Origin: UBA6398 sp963660485
GTDB lineage: Bacteria > Bacteroidota > Bacteroidia > Bacteroidales > Bacteroidaceae
Length of the DNA stretch: 64,000 bases
Reading direction: 5' to 3'
Assembly: GCA_963660485.1 (NCBI GenBank)
Contig: CAVKYH010000007.1
Coordinates: 46,742 to 110,741 of the forward strand
The translations under genes were made by a program, and so were the position numbers. A model generated the notes under the pieces. It had not been told where the DNA came from and made no database searches. It saw only the letters and a program-made list of their open reading frames with translations. Positions within the stretch are counted from its first letter, which is position 1; each line of letters starts with the position of its first letter. Shown piece by piece: positions 1-9,210 of the stretch.

Positions 1-363
1 TATTTCTTTCTGCAAGACCACGCCGCCTACCCGATAAGTTGTTATAGGAACTTTATACCATTCAAAATGGTTTATATATTTGTGCCCTTGCGGGCTATAA
101 TTGTCGCCTTGATATTTATGAAGCCCGAGATTAAACTCCGCTCCGTGTTGTATTACTGTTTCGTCAAGGGAAGAAAGTAGCACATGGCTTTTGTCGTCCA
201 TGCTTGGTATTGGTACTACAAGCAAACCATGGTATTTACGAATGTTGCAGCCTACAAGCGTTGTCGAAGCGTATGAGCCGCCCTTATTTGTTAGCAGGAC
301 TTCCTTGTAAAGGCTTTCCTGGAGATTAGTCATCTGGGGTTTGTCGAACTTTAAATAGCTCAT
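1..363 (-). CDS. Glycogen debranching enzyme, N-terminal part (cut by window edge)
   Basis: The minus strand is open from the ATG at 363 to the window edge, giving the first 121 residues. The protein begins MSYLKFDKPQMTNLQESLYK and contains the stretches RKYHGLLVVP and HVLLSSLDETVIQHGAEF, which I recognise from the N-terminal domain of the Bacteroides/archaeal-type glycogen debranching enzymes. These cytoplasmic enzymes hydrolyse alpha-1,6 branches of glycogen; their catalytic GH-like domain would lie outside the window. The gene follows miaA on the same strand with 97 bases between them. The identification rests on sequence similarity remembered for the family, not on catalytic residues, which are not in view. 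Confidence 0.85.
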   Translation of the reverse strand, partial: MSYLKFDKPQMTNLQESLYKEVLLTNKGGSYASTTLVGCNIRKYHGLLVVPIPSMDDKSHVLLSSLDETVIQHGAEFNLGLHKYQGDNYSPQGHKYINHFEWYKVPITTYRVGGVVLQKEI

Positions 364-460
364 AGTATCTATATGTTTATTGTAATTCCAAAGTTACAAT
401 TTATTATTGAATGCGTCATGTTTTTAATCGTTTTTTTGTTTCGATGTACAAAAAAATCTC

Positions 461-1423
461 TCAAGATTCCGATTTCCAAAGTTTAATTACCTTGTCTGTC
501 ATTTGTTCTATAGGCATAGACGCGTCAATCCAATTTAGCGTTATCCCTCGTCGTTCCATTCCGCGAAACCATGTCATTTGCCGTTTCGCGAATTGACGTA
601 TGGCGATATTTAGGCTGTCAAACATCTCTTCATATGAAAGTTCGCCTATCGCATATAGGGTTACGTATTTGTATTCCAGTCCATAATACATTAGTTCTTC
701 TGGTGTTATCGGAGCAGGAAACTTAGGAATGTCCTTTTCTGTTTTCATGCCTATCAAAGATTTTATTTCGTCAACCATTCCGTCTTCCAAACGTTGTTTT
801 AGTCGTTTTTGTATCCGTTCCCATCGTATTTCCCTTGGTATTTCGAGACAAAAGTTCATGCTTTTGATTTCAGGAAATTCTTCTGGTTCTACAGGGTGGC
901 TCTGATAGTAATCTTCTATTTCGATTGCCCGAATAGCGCGTTTGGGAGTATCAACGTCTGTAGTGTTGTGTAGTTTTTTGCCGTAGCTTTTCAGGATTTC
1001 TGTTAATTCATCAAGCGATTTGCCTTCCAATCCTTTTCTCAACTTGGTGTTTTCCGGCACGGGCGTCATTCTATATCCTCTCAACACACACTCGACATAC
1101 ATGCCGGAACCGCCGCAAAGAATCGGTGTTTTGCCGCGTGCAACAATGTCTTCGTAAACCCGTTTGAAATCATGTTGGTAATTATATATATTGTATTTGT
1201 CGCCCGGATTAGCAATGTCTATCAAATGATATTTTATATCTTTTCCGTTGATATGGTATTCGCAGATATCTTTGCCTGTACCCAAAGTCATTCCGCGGTA
1301 TATCTGTCTGCTGTCTCCGCTTATGATTTCTCCGTCGATGATGTCGGCTATCCTTACGGCCAAAGCTGTTTTCCCGCATGCGGTAGGCCCTACAATCGTA
1401 AGCATGTCATATTTGTTGTTCAT
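461..1423 (-). CDS. miaA: tRNA dimethylallyltransferase
   Basis: This enzyme transfers a dimethylallyl group to N6 of A37 in tRNAs that read UNN codons. The 320-residue protein has the P-loop GPTACGKT at residues 12-19, followed by the family stretches DGEIISGDSRQIYRGM and, further on, GGSGMYVECVLRGY. The C-terminal RQFAKRQMTWFRG segment is the expected tRNA-contacting helix. Length is normal for the family. Bacteroidales often carry two miaA paralogues, so a second copy elsewhere would not surprise. It lies downstream of gapA on the same strand, but the gapA terminator sits between them, so it is probably transcribed separately. Confidence 0.95.
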   Translation of the reverse strand: MNNKYDMLTIVGPTACGKTALAVRIADIIDGEIISGDSRQIYRGMTLGTGKDICEYHINGKDIKYHLIDIANPGDKYNIYNYQHDFKRVYEDIVARGKTPILCGGSGMYVECVLRGYRMTPVPENTKLRKGLEGKSLDELTEILKSYGKKLHNTTDVDTPKRAIRAIEIEDYYQSHPVEPEEFPEIKSMNFCLEIPREIRWERIQKRLKQRLEDGMVDEIKSLIGMKTEKDIPKFPAPITPEELMYYGLEYKYVTLYAIGELSYEEMFDSLNIAIRQFAKRQMTWFRGMERRGITLNWIDASMPIEQMTDKVIKLWKSES

Positions 1424-1481
1424 GATTCTTTACCATTGGCTTATTATGGTATTCAAAGTTAGTGATTATTGCCCTAAAATC

Positions 1482-1516
1482 AAAAACGCTGCTGCACTTT
1501 TGTGCAGCAGCGTTTG
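1482..1516 (-). terminator. Intrinsic terminator of gapA
   Basis: A perfect 14-bp stem (left arm 1484-1497, right arm 1502-1515) with a 4-base loop lies just past the gapA stop codon. On the minus strand the stem is followed by a run of five T. It should end the gapA transcript before miaA. Confidence 0.9.
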
Positions 1517-1537
1517 TTGTATTGAATCAAATACTGA

Positions 1538-2572
1538 TTATTTGCTGTTGTATTTGTTCATGATCTTGATGAGTTCTACTACCTTGTGGCTGTAGCCAAT
1601 CTCGTTGTCATACCAGGAAACAACCTTAACGAAGTTGTCAGTCAAGTATACACCAGCGTTAGCGTCGAAGATAGAAGTCAAGGGGCAGCCCAAGAAATCA
1701 GAAGAAACAACTGCATCTTCAGTGTAGCCGAGGATACCCTTCAATTCGCCTTCAGAAGCAGCCTTCATCGCAGCGCAGATAGCTTCTTTGGTAGCGGGCT
1801 TCTTCAAGTTAACGGTGAGGTCAACAACAGATACGTCAAGAGTCGGAACACGCATTGAGATACCTGTGAGTTTGCCGTTGAGTTCGGGGATTACCTTGCC
1901 AACAGCCTTAGCAGCACCAGTAGAAGAAGGAATGATGTTGCCGGCAGCAGCACGACCACCGCGCCAATCCTTCATTGAAGGACCGTCAACAGTTTTCTGG
2001 GTAGCGGTTGTAGAGTGAACGGTTGTCATCAAACCGGTTTCGATGCCGAAGTTGTCGTTCAAAACTTTAGCGATAGGAGCCAAGCAGTTGGTTGTGCAAG
2101 AAGCGTTTGAAACGATAGTCTGGCCGTTGTATTTGTCGGTGTTTACGCCGCAAACGAACATGTCAGCCTGACGGCCGTCAGCACCTGCCTTTGAAGGAGC
2201 AGAAAGTACTACATATTTAGCACCTGCTTTCAAGTGTTTTTCAGCCTTGTCCATTGCGAGGAACAAACCTGTTGACTCAACTACGTATTCTGCGCCAACT
2301 TCGTCCCACTTCAAGTTCTCGGGATCGCGCTCTGCAGTTACGCGAATATGGTTGCCGTTTACGATCAACTCATTTTTTTCTACGTCAGCCTCAATAGTAC
2401 CGTCGAACTGACCGTGCATTGTGTCATACTTCAACATGTATGCCATGTAGTCAACCGGGCACAAGTCATTGATAGCTACTACCTGTACTTCCTTTGCGTT
2501 CTCAGCCTCTACTGTAGAACGGAATACGAAACGGCCGATACGACCGAAACCATTAATACCAACTTTAATCAT
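1538..2572 (-). CDS. gapA: Type I glyceraldehyde-3-phosphate dehydrogenase
   Basis: This cytoplasmic glycolytic enzyme oxidises glyceraldehyde-3-phosphate to 1,3-bisphosphoglycerate with NAD. The 344-residue protein has the Rossmann motif NGFGRIGR at residues 7-14, the NAD-binding acidic residue in IND at about 34-36, and the active-site motif SNASCTTNCLAP with the catalytic cysteine at residue 159. SSTGAAKAVGKVIPELNGKL and the C-terminal SWYDNEIGYSHKVV are also typical. It is divergent from mscL. On its own strand a -7-like element TAATTTTG (2616-2623 on the plus numbering) lies upstream, but no good -33 TTTG is seen. Confidence 0.98.
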   Translation of the reverse strand: MIKVGINGFGRIGRFVFRSTVEAENAKEVQVVAINDLCPVDYMAYMLKYDTMHGQFDGTIEADVEKNELIVNGNHIRVTAERDPENLKWDEVGAEYVVESTGLFLAMDKAEKHLKAGAKYVVLSAPSKAGADGRQADMFVCGVNTDKYNGQTIVSNASCTTNCLAPIAKVLNDNFGIETGLMTTVHSTTATQKTVDGPSMKDWRGGRAAAGNIIPSSTGAAKAVGKVIPELNGKLTGISMRVPTLDVSVVDLTVNLKKPATKEAICAAMKAASEGELKGILGYTEDAVVSSDFLGCPLTSIFDANAGVYLTDNFVKVVSWYDNEIGYSHKVVELIKIMNKYNSK

Positions 2573-2671
2573 ATTATGTAATGTTTTAATAGGTTGTTTA
2601 CTTGTTATTTCGGCGCAAAATTACGAAAATGTTTTTACTTTTGCGGAGTTTAATGCATTTAATTTTTGACA

Positions 2672-3082
2672 ATGAGTAAATTTATCAAGGAATTCAAAGA
2701 GTTCGCGGTTAAGGGAAATGCCATTGATATGGCTGTGGGTGTAATCATCGGTGCTGCCTTTGGCAAAATCGTTTCGTCTATCGTTTCGGATATTATAATG
2801 CCCCCTATAGGTTGGCTGATTGGCGGTGTGGATTTTACTGACCTAAAGTTTACTTTACCTGTCAACCCTTTAAGTCCTGAAATCAAGGCTACTATAAACT
2901 ACGGTACGTTTGTCCAAACAATAATAGAGTTTGTGATTATCGCGTTCTGCGTTTTTATCTTGGTAAAGGCTATCAATACGCTTGCCAAAAAGAAGAAGGA
3001 AGAAACTCCTGCTGCTCCTCCTGCACCTACCAAGGAAGAAATACTGCTTACGGAGATTCGCGATTTGCTTAAAAACAAGTAA
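2672..3082 (+). CDS. mscL: Large-conductance mechanosensitive channel
   Basis: MscL is the inner-membrane pressure-relief channel that opens on hypo-osmotic shock. The 136-residue protein starts at the ATG at 2672. A TTG two codons upstream could also be read, but the family begins M(S)KFIKEFKEFA. The first transmembrane helix contains GNAIDMAVGVIIGAAFGKIV, and the second lies around residues 80-105 (IIEFVIIAFCVFILVKAIN). The charged C-terminal helix TKEEILLTEIRDLLK is present. It stands alone and is followed after 43 bases by repeat array A1. Confidence 0.97.
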   Translation: MSKFIKEFKEFAVKGNAIDMAVGVIIGAAFGKIVSSIVSDIIMPPIGWLIGGVDFTDLKFTLPVNPLSPEIKATINYGTFVQTIIEFVIIAFCVFILVKAINTLAKKKKEETPAAPPAPTKEEILLTEIRDLLKNK

Positions 3083-3125
3083 AGGAAATCTTGTAAAGCA
3101 TGGCTTTTTTACGATAAGCCATATC

Positions 3126-3196
3126 GCAAAAACTAGGTCAGACGTAATTTAAATTATGTCAGACATCGTTTGAATTATGTCTGACCTAGTTTTTGC
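3126..3196. repeat. Mosaic palindromic repeat A1
   Basis: This is the first of the recurring intergenic arrays. It has perfect 18-bp inverted arms at 3126-3143 and 3179-3196, built on the word aggtcagac and its complement gtctgacct, with an inner word atgtcagacat. The words are separated by variants of the spacer aatttaaatt. The array opens after an A5 run and ends in T5. It lies between mscL and a glycoside hydrolase gene of the same direction. Confidence 0.85.
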
Positions 3197-3326
3197 CAAA
3201 TTAATTACTTGATTTTCCGACATATATATCGGGTGTTCAATTCAACGTGTTTCGCTTGTAGAAATCTTGTGTGAAATAGCAGAAAACAGACGTTCAAACA
3301 ATAAAAAGTTTTAATACAACAAAACT

Positions 3327-5150
3327 ATGATAACTACCAGAAAAACAAACTATATCATTTTATCATTCATAGCCTTTCTTGCTGTCAATACAGCAAACTC
3401 GCAATATATAGATTCGGATTCGTGGGCTGTAACCGATGCTCTTGGCAGAAAAGTGGTTCAAGATCCCGACAGTGCGAAACTTCGTGAGGGAAAACAAGTG
3501 TCTATTTTTTATTGGACTTGGCATCAGTGGAAATTTGGCAGAAAAGAAAAGGTGAAAAACATTTCCCAAATAATCCATGACAACCCCGATGCGTTGAAAA
3601 GCCCTGACCACCCCGCTTGGCAAAAGGGAGAGGGACATTTTTACTGGGAAGAACCTTTGCTCGGATATTATCAAACCTACGACAAATGGGCTTTGCGAAA
3701 ACATGCCGAGATGCTTGCCGATGCAAAGATTGATGCTGTGTTTTTCGACTGTACAAACGGCGACCTTACATGGGACGAATCCTATAAAACTCTGTTGCAA
3801 GTATGGCATCAGGCAAGGTTGGACGGAGTGAAAACGCCCCAAATATCTTTCATGTTGCCTTTCGGCTATTCCGACGACTCTAAGAAATCCCTTATTAGGC
3901 TATATCGCGAACTTTACAAGCCTGAACTTTACAAGGATTTGTGGTATTGCTGGAACGGAAAGCCCGTGATAATGGCCTATAACGACAATCTGGACGCAAA
4001 CGACCCGGAACAGAAGGAAATTCTCGATTTCTTCACCTACCGTCCGGGACAACCCGATTACGTGAACGGACCTGCAGACAACAACAATTGGAAACAATGG
4101 GGCTGGCTCGAGGTTTATCCCCAACACGGCTATGTAAAGACTGACAACGGAGGGTTTGAACAAGTTACCGTGGGAATTGCCCAAAACACAAGCGCAGCCA
4201 ATGGCGGACATTGCTCGGCATTCAACGTAGACGGCAGTTATGGCAGAAGTTATTCCAAACTTAAAGGCTTCGATACCAGAAAAGACGCATATCTTTACGG
4301 GTGGAATTTTGAAGAACAGTGGACACGCGCTTTTGAAATAGACCCTAAAATGGTTTTCGTAACAGGCTGGAACGAATATGTGGCAGGAATGTACGACAAC
4401 AAAGGCCCGTGGTATGGCAACAACTTTTCTTTTGTGGACCAGTACGACTGGGATCACAGCCGCGACATAGAGCCAAACAAAGGCTGGGGCAACAAAGGAG
4501 ACGTATATTATTATATGCTGCTCGACAAGGTGCGCCGGTTCAAAGGCATTGCCAACAACACGGAAGTTTCGCCGGAAAAGAAAATAGATATTGCAGACAC
4601 ATGCTCCTGGAAAGACGTACGCCCCGTTTATAAGGACTATCGCGGAGACGTTATGCACCGCTACAGCAAAGGAGCTTTCAATCTTGTTTACACCAACACC
4701 ACCGGGCGAAACGATATAGTGGAAGCGCGTGTTGCCCGCGACAAAAACAACGTTTATTTCTTTGTGCGTACCGACAATGTGCTTTCTTCGCGTTCCGACA
4801 AGAATTGGATGGTGCTTTTTGTGGACATAGACCGCGACAAAAACACCGGGTGGGAAGGATATGACTTTGCCATAAACCGCAATACCTCGTATGACGAATA
4901 CGCCTCCGTAGAAAAATGCGACGGCAACAAATGGAACTGGAAAAACATCGGTAACGCCAAAATTAAAGTATTCGACAAAGAATTGGTTATCAGTATCCCC
5001 CGAAAACTTATTGGAGCAAAAGGCAAAGCTCTCAATTTTGAATTCAAATGGAGCGACAATATGCAGGAAGAAGGCAATCCTATGGATTTCTACGTGAACG
5101 GTGATGTAGCCCCCTCGGCAAGGTTCAACTACGTTTACAAAGAAAATTGA
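3327..5150 (+). CDS. Secreted glycoside hydrolase family 71/99-like protein
   Basis: This 607-residue protein begins with a hydrophobic signal peptide (about residues 1-25). Residues about 55-400 look like a TIM-barrel hydrolase: SIFYWTWHQWKFG, HAEMLADAKIDAVFFDCTNG, KDLWYCWNGKPVIMAYND and MVFVTGWNEYVAGMY resemble the GH71/GH99-like proteins of Bacteroidetes. Residues about 450-605 resemble a carbohydrate-binding (CBM9/DOMON-like) module (NNVYFFVRTDNVLSSR, WMVLFVDIDRDKNTGWEGYDF). The substrate cannot be told from the sequence. It stands alone between repeat A1 and the DUF4375 gene, with no SusC/SusD pair nearby. Family assignment is from memory of similar annotations, so it is moderate. Confidence 0.6.
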   Translation: MITTRKTNYIILSFIAFLAVNTANSQYIDSDSWAVTDALGRKVVQDPDSAKLREGKQVSIFYWTWHQWKFGRKEKVKNISQIIHDNPDALKSPDHPAWQKGEGHFYWEEPLLGYYQTYDKWALRKHAEMLADAKIDAVFFDCTNGDLTWDESYKTLLQVWHQARLDGVKTPQISFMLPFGYSDDSKKSLIRLYRELYKPELYKDLWYCWNGKPVIMAYNDNLDANDPEQKEILDFFTYRPGQPDYVNGPADNNNWKQWGWLEVYPQHGYVKTDNGGFEQVTVGIAQNTSAANGGHCSAFNVDGSYGRSYSKLKGFDTRKDAYLYGWNFEEQWTRAFEIDPKMVFVTGWNEYVAGMYDNKGPWYGNNFSFVDQYDWDHSRDIEPNKGWGNKGDVYYYMLLDKVRRFKGIANNTEVSPEKKIDIADTCSWKDVRPVYKDYRGDVMHRYSKGAFNLVYTNTTGRNDIVEARVARDKNNVYFFVRTDNVLSSRSDKNWMVLFVDIDRDKNTGWEGYDFAINRNTSYDEYASVEKCDGNKWNWKNIGNAKIKVFDKELVISIPRKLIGAKGKALNFEFKWSDNMQEEGNPMDFYVNGDVAPSARFNYVYKEN

Positions 5151-5222
5151 TTTGAAACAGCCCGGACGAATGGCAATATTCCGCTATTTTGTTGCAACTT
5201 TGCATAGAGCAAATACGAAACA

Positions 5223-5741
5223 ATGGAAAATGTAAAAGACAATTTGCCTGAAATCAGCAAACAGGAATACGAAAGCATGCAGAATGCCGGAGCTGGCTTT
5301 TTGTGTGAGCATATGGAAAAAATCATATTGGACAGCGTTGGAGGAATACTCGATGCCGACACGATGTCAAGGCTCAACGGCTCGCAAATAACGCTCATCG
5401 CCTATACAATACTGCGCAGAGAGTTGCTTGAAGGCGGATTCATTCAATTGATACACAATGGATACGGAGCATTTATCTTTGAAAATCCATTTGCCAAGGC
5501 TATGAGGCTATGGGGAATAAAAGAATTGTGCAACAAGATCTATGATGCAAGAAAACTCTACGAGAAATATAAAGCTCAGATAACGAAAGATTGTTCCGAA
5601 GAGGAATTCATGGCCCTGTACGAACAATATGAAGATTTCGATGAATACGATGACGATTTTGTGGAAGCAGAACCGGGTTATACAGAAGTCATCGCTTCGT
5701 ATGTAGTAAACCATATTGACGAGTTCGTGAGAATAAATTGA
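5223..5741 (+). CDS. DMP19/DUF4375-like protein of unknown function
   Basis: This 172-residue protein is soluble, with no signal peptide or membrane segment. The middle part (ELLEGGFIQLIHNGYGAF, FENPFAKAMRLWGIKELCNKIYDARKLYEKYK) has the look of the DMP19-type DUF4375 family, whose members are small acidic proteins. A proposed role in that family is DNA mimicry, but nothing here shows function. The C-terminal third is very acidic (YEQYEDFDEYDDDFVEAEPG). It is followed after 4 bases by smpB and is likely co-transcribed with smpB and metH. Confidence 0.6.
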   Translation: MENVKDNLPEISKQEYESMQNAGAGFLCEHMEKIILDSVGGILDADTMSRLNGSQITLIAYTILRRELLEGGFIQLIHNGYGAFIFENPFAKAMRLWGIKELCNKIYDARKLYEKYKAQITKDCSEEEFMALYEQYEDFDEYDDDFVEAEPGYTEVIASYVVNHIDEFVRIN

Positions 5742-5745
5742 AAAG

Positions 5746-6219
5746 ATGACAATCACCCAAAAGAAGATAGAAATAAAAAACAAACGTGCCGAACATGATT
5801 ATTTTATTCTCGACACATATAATGCCGGAATAGTCTTGTGTGGTACGGAAATAAAATCAATACGTTCGGGCAAAGCCGGCTTGACAGATTCTTTTTGCTA
5901 TATTAAAGACGGGGAAATATGGGCGAAAAACGTCTATATCGCAGAATATTTCTATGGCTCGTTCTATAATCACGAAGCAAAGCGGGACAGAAAATTATTG
6001 CTGAACCGAAGAGAAATAAACCGTTTGGCACAGGAAACAAAAAATCCCGGCCTTTCGATAATTCCGTTGATGTTGTATATAGACGAAAACAACCGCGCAA
6101 AAATGAAAATAGGTTTGGTTCGCGGCAAAAAGGAATACGACAAACGGCAAACGCTGAAAGAAAAAGAAGATAAACGAATGATGGCAGAAAAATTCAAGGC
6201 CATAAACAATAGAAGATGA
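5746..6219 (+). CDS. smpB: SsrA-binding protein SmpB
   Basis: SmpB binds tmRNA and brings it to stalled ribosomes for trans-translation. The 157-residue protein has the family features IEIKNKRAEHDYFIL, YNAGIVLCGTEIKSIRSGKAGLTDSF and the basic C-terminal tail KKEYDKRQTLKEKEDKR that contacts the ribosomal mRNA channel. Length is normal. It overlaps the start of metH by four bases (ATGA), so the two are translationally coupled. No ssrA gene is seen in the window. Confidence 0.97.
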   Translation: MTITQKKIEIKNKRAEHDYFILDTYNAGIVLCGTEIKSIRSGKAGLTDSFCYIKDGEIWAKNVYIAEYFYGSFYNHEAKRDRKLLLNRREINRLAQETKNPGLSIIPLMLYIDENNRAKMKIGLVRGKKEYDKRQTLKEKEDKRMMAEKFKAINNRR

Positions 6220-9008
6220 CTACCGAAGAAAGAATAAGACAACTCATGCACCAAAGGGTTCTTATCCTTGATGGCGCCATGGGTACAATGATTCAGAGCT
6301 ATAATCTGCAAGAAGAAGATTATCGTGGTGAACGCTTCAAGGACTTGCCGGGAATCCAGAAAGGCAATAATGATTTGCTTGTCATCACTCGTCCCGATGT
6401 GATTGGAGATATTCATCGCAAATACCTTGAAGCCGGTGCTGATATCATAGAAACTAATTCTTTTAGTTCTCAACGTATCTCCATGGACGACTATGGGGCA
6501 TGTGATTATTGTACTGAGCTAAACTTGGAGGCAGCAAGATTGGCTCGAAAATACGCCGATGAATTCACACAAAAGACGCCGGAAAAACCACGATTTGTAG
6601 CGGGCTCAATAGGACCGACCAACAAAACATGTTCGCTCAGTCCCGACGTAAACAATCCGTCGCTTAGAAATATTACTTTCGACGAATTAGCATCAGCTTA
6701 TAAGGAGCAAATTATAGCTCTGATAAACGGCGGCGTAGATATCCTCTTAATTGAAACAATCTTCGACTCGCTAAATGCAAAAGCGGCATTGTATGCCGCG
6801 CAAGATGCTATGGAAGAAACAGGAAAGAAACTTCCTGTCATGCTTTCCGTAACAATTGCAGACAAAGCGGGGCGAACTCTTTCGGGGCAGACTCTCGAGG
6901 CTTTTGTGGCTTCCATAGACCATGCAGGAGTGATGTCGGTGGGATTGAATTGCTCGTTTGGCGCGAGTGATATGAAGCCTTTTCTTGAATCTCTGTCTTC
7001 GTTTGCGCCTTATTTCATATCAGTATATCCTAATGCCGGACTGCCCGACGAAATGGGGCAATACAAACAGACTCCGCAGGAGATGGCTGTGCAGGTGCAG
7101 GAATTCGTTGACGAAGGATTGGTCAACATCATTGGCGGCTGCTGCGGAACTACCGACAAGTTCATTGCCGAATACGAAAAGATTATCAGAAAAGACGGCA
7201 AATACAAGGCTCCGCATATTCCGGTTGAAAGAGATCATAAGTTATGGCTTTCTGGTTTGGAGGTAAAGAAACTTGAAGCTGGCGGAAGCTTTATGAATAT
7301 CGGGGAGCGGTGTAACGTTGCCGGTTCGCGCAAGTTCCTGCGTCTTATAAAGGAGAAGAAATACGAAGAAGCGCTTTCCATTGCGCGCAAACAGGTTGAC
7401 GACGGTGCCCAAGTGCTTGATATAAATTTCGATGACGGTTTGCTTGACGCCAAAGAAGAGATGATTCATTTTCTCAACCTGCTTACTTCCGACCCCGACA
7501 TAGCCCGTGTGCCTTTGATGATAGATTCTTCAAAATGGGACGTTGTAATGGCGGGTTTGAAGTGTGTTCAGGGAAAATGTATCGTCAATTCCATTTCCTT
7601 GAAAGAAGGAGAGGAAAAATTCCTCTCTCATGCACGCCAATTGCGCAAGATTGGTGCAGCTACTGTGGTTATGGCTTTCGATGAAATCGGACAGGCTACA
7701 GACTTCAAGCGCAAAATAGAGATTTGTGAGCGCGCCTATAATTTGCTTACCCAAAAAGTAGGGTTCCCTCCCGAAGATATTATTTTCGATCCCAATGTCT
7801 TGTCAATCGCTACCGGCATGGCAGAACACGATCGATACGCTCTCGATTTTATAGAAGCTACCGGCTGGATTCGCAAAAACCTTCCCTACGCCCATATCAG
7901 CGGTGGAATCAGCAATTTGTCGTTTTCTTTCCGAGGCAACAACTATGTGCGTGCCGCGCTGAACGCTGTTTTCCTTTACCACACTATTGCAGAAGGAATG
8001 GACATGGGTATTGTAAATCCGTCCACTCCGATAACCTACGAAGATATCGACAAGGAACAGTTGAAAGTCTTTGACGATGCGATAATGTACAGTTCACCCG
8101 ATGCGCCGCAGCATCTCATTGATTTGGCCGACAAGTTGCTTGAACAACAAAACGCCGAGGGAGGAGTGCTTACCAAGGGCAAAAAAAGCGCAACGGACGC
8201 ATGGCGCGAAGAATGCGTGGAAAAACGTCTCTCATACGCTTTGCGTAAAGGTATAACCGATTATATCGAAAAAGACATTCACGAAGCGCTCGAGAAATAC
8301 CCAAAGGCTGTGGATATAATTGAAGGGCCGTTGATGGACGCAATGAACGAAGTGGGAGTATTGTTTGGTGCAGGAAAGATGTTCTTGCCGCAGGTTGTGA
8401 AAACCGCTCGCACGATGAAAGCTGCCGTTTCCATTCTCCAGCCGGTGATTGAGCAACAGAAGAAAGGCGGCAACGAGTCTCAGACCAAACTTCCCGAAGT
8501 GCTCATAGCTACTGTCAAGGGTGATGTGCACGATATAGGCAAAAACATTGTTGCCACCGTGCTTTCATGCAACAATTTCAACGTAATCGACCTTGGCGTG
8601 ATGACTCCTCCCGACAAAATCGTTGAGGCGGCAAAGAAAGACAATCCTGCCATTGTTGCTTTGAGCGGACTGATTACGCCCAGCCTTGAAGAAATGACCA
8701 AGGTTGCCGAAATGATGGAGGATGCCGGACTGAAAATGCCTATTATGGTGGGCGGTGCCACAACTTCCGAACTTCATACGGCGTTGAAGATTGCCACAAG
8801 ATACTCCGGAGTGGTGGCGTGGACCAAAGATGCGTCGCAGGCTGCCATTGTTGCCGAAAAATTGGTGAATCCCCGTACTTCTGCCAATTATTCTGCTGAA
8901 TTGAACAGCCGCTACAAGGTGTTGCGGGCTGAACATGAGGCAAAGGAACAGAAACCTCAGGGCATGTCGCTCGAAGAAGCGCGGAAGCATAAGCCTCAAC
9001 TTTTTTGA
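6216..9008 (+). CDS. metH: Cobalamin-dependent methionine synthase without activation domain
   Basis: This cytoplasmic enzyme methylates homocysteine using 5-methyltetrahydrofolate via cobalamin. The 930-residue protein has, in order, the homocysteine domain (about 1-325; zinc ligands in GLNCSFGAS near 246 and GGCCGTT near 308), the pterin domain (about 350-640), the cap helices, and the B12 domain with GDVHDIGKN, where His772 is the lower cobalamin ligand. The protein ends shortly after the B12 domain (SLEEARKHKPQLF). The C-terminal AdoMet activation domain of the roughly 1,227-residue E. coli enzyme is absent, so reactivation must come from another protein. The start is fixed by the ATGA overlap with smpB. 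No cobalamin riboswitch precedes it. Confidence 0.95.
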   Translation: MTTEERIRQLMHQRVLILDGAMGTMIQSYNLQEEDYRGERFKDLPGIQKGNNDLLVITRPDVIGDIHRKYLEAGADIIETNSFSSQRISMDDYGACDYCTELNLEAARLARKYADEFTQKTPEKPRFVAGSIGPTNKTCSLSPDVNNPSLRNITFDELASAYKEQIIALINGGVDILLIETIFDSLNAKAALYAAQDAMEETGKKLPVMLSVTIADKAGRTLSGQTLEAFVASIDHAGVMSVGLNCSFGASDMKPFLESLSSFAPYFISVYPNAGLPDEMGQYKQTPQEMAVQVQEFVDEGLVNIIGGCCGTTDKFIAEYEKIIRKDGKYKAPHIPVERDHKLWLSGLEVKKLEAGGSFMNIGERCNVAGSRKFLRLIKEKKYEEALSIARKQVDDGAQVLDINFDDGLLDAKEEMIHFLNLLTSDPDIARVPLMIDSSKWDVVMAGLKCVQGKCIVNSISLKEGEEKFLSHARQLRKIGAATVVMAFDEIGQATDFKRKIEICERAYNLLTQKVGFPPEDIIFDPNVLSIATGMAEHDRYALDFIEATGWIRKNLPYAHISGGISNLSFSFRGNNYVRAALNAVFLYHTIAEGMDMGIVNPSTPITYEDIDKEQLKVFDDAIMYSSPDAPQHLIDLADKLLEQQNAEGGVLTKGKKSATDAWREECVEKRLSYALRKGITDYIEKDIHEALEKYPKAVDIIEGPLMDAMNEVGVLFGAGKMFLPQVVKTARTMKAAVSILQPVIEQQKKGGNESQTKLPEVLIATVKGDVHDIGKNIVATVLSCNNFNVIDLGVMTPPDKIVEAAKKDNPAIVALSGLITPSLEEMTKVAEMMEDAGLKMPIMVGGATTSELHTALKIATRYSGVVAWTKDASQAAIVAEKLVNPRTSANYSAELNSRYKVLRAEHEAKEQKPQGMSLEEARKHKPQLF

Positions 9009-9072
9009 CAAAAAGCAAATGTTTCTCCCGATGATTTCGTATCGTATTTTTGATATGCGCAAAGCGAATTTC

Positions 9073-9129
9073 CGATGTCAGACATAATTTAAATTCCAAG
9101 GCATCTAGTTTAAATTATGTCTGACATCG
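9073..9129. repeat. Mosaic palindromic repeat A2
   Basis: Perfect 21-bp inverted arms at 9073-9093 and 9109-9129 are built on the word cgatgtcagacat followed by the AT spacer. The 15-base loop carries the word ccaaggcatct, which is the first word of arrays A3, A4 and A6. A T5 run follows. It lies 64 bases after metH. Confidence 0.88.
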
Positions 9130-9210
9130 TTTTTACGATATGCCGGGAAATTTTCGGGGAATCTATATACCATAAAATCAGAACAGTATAATAATAACCT
9201 AAAATAAGAA

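Noticed and set aside
3235..3262. A degenerate family B unit (ttcaacgtgtttcgctt) ahead of the GH71/99-like gene
   Set aside because: Only about one partial unit matches and it lacks the inverted end word; it may be chance.
5742..6216. A cobalamin riboswitch for metH
   Set aside because: metH overlaps smpB and has no leader of its own; no B12-box-like sequence was seen.
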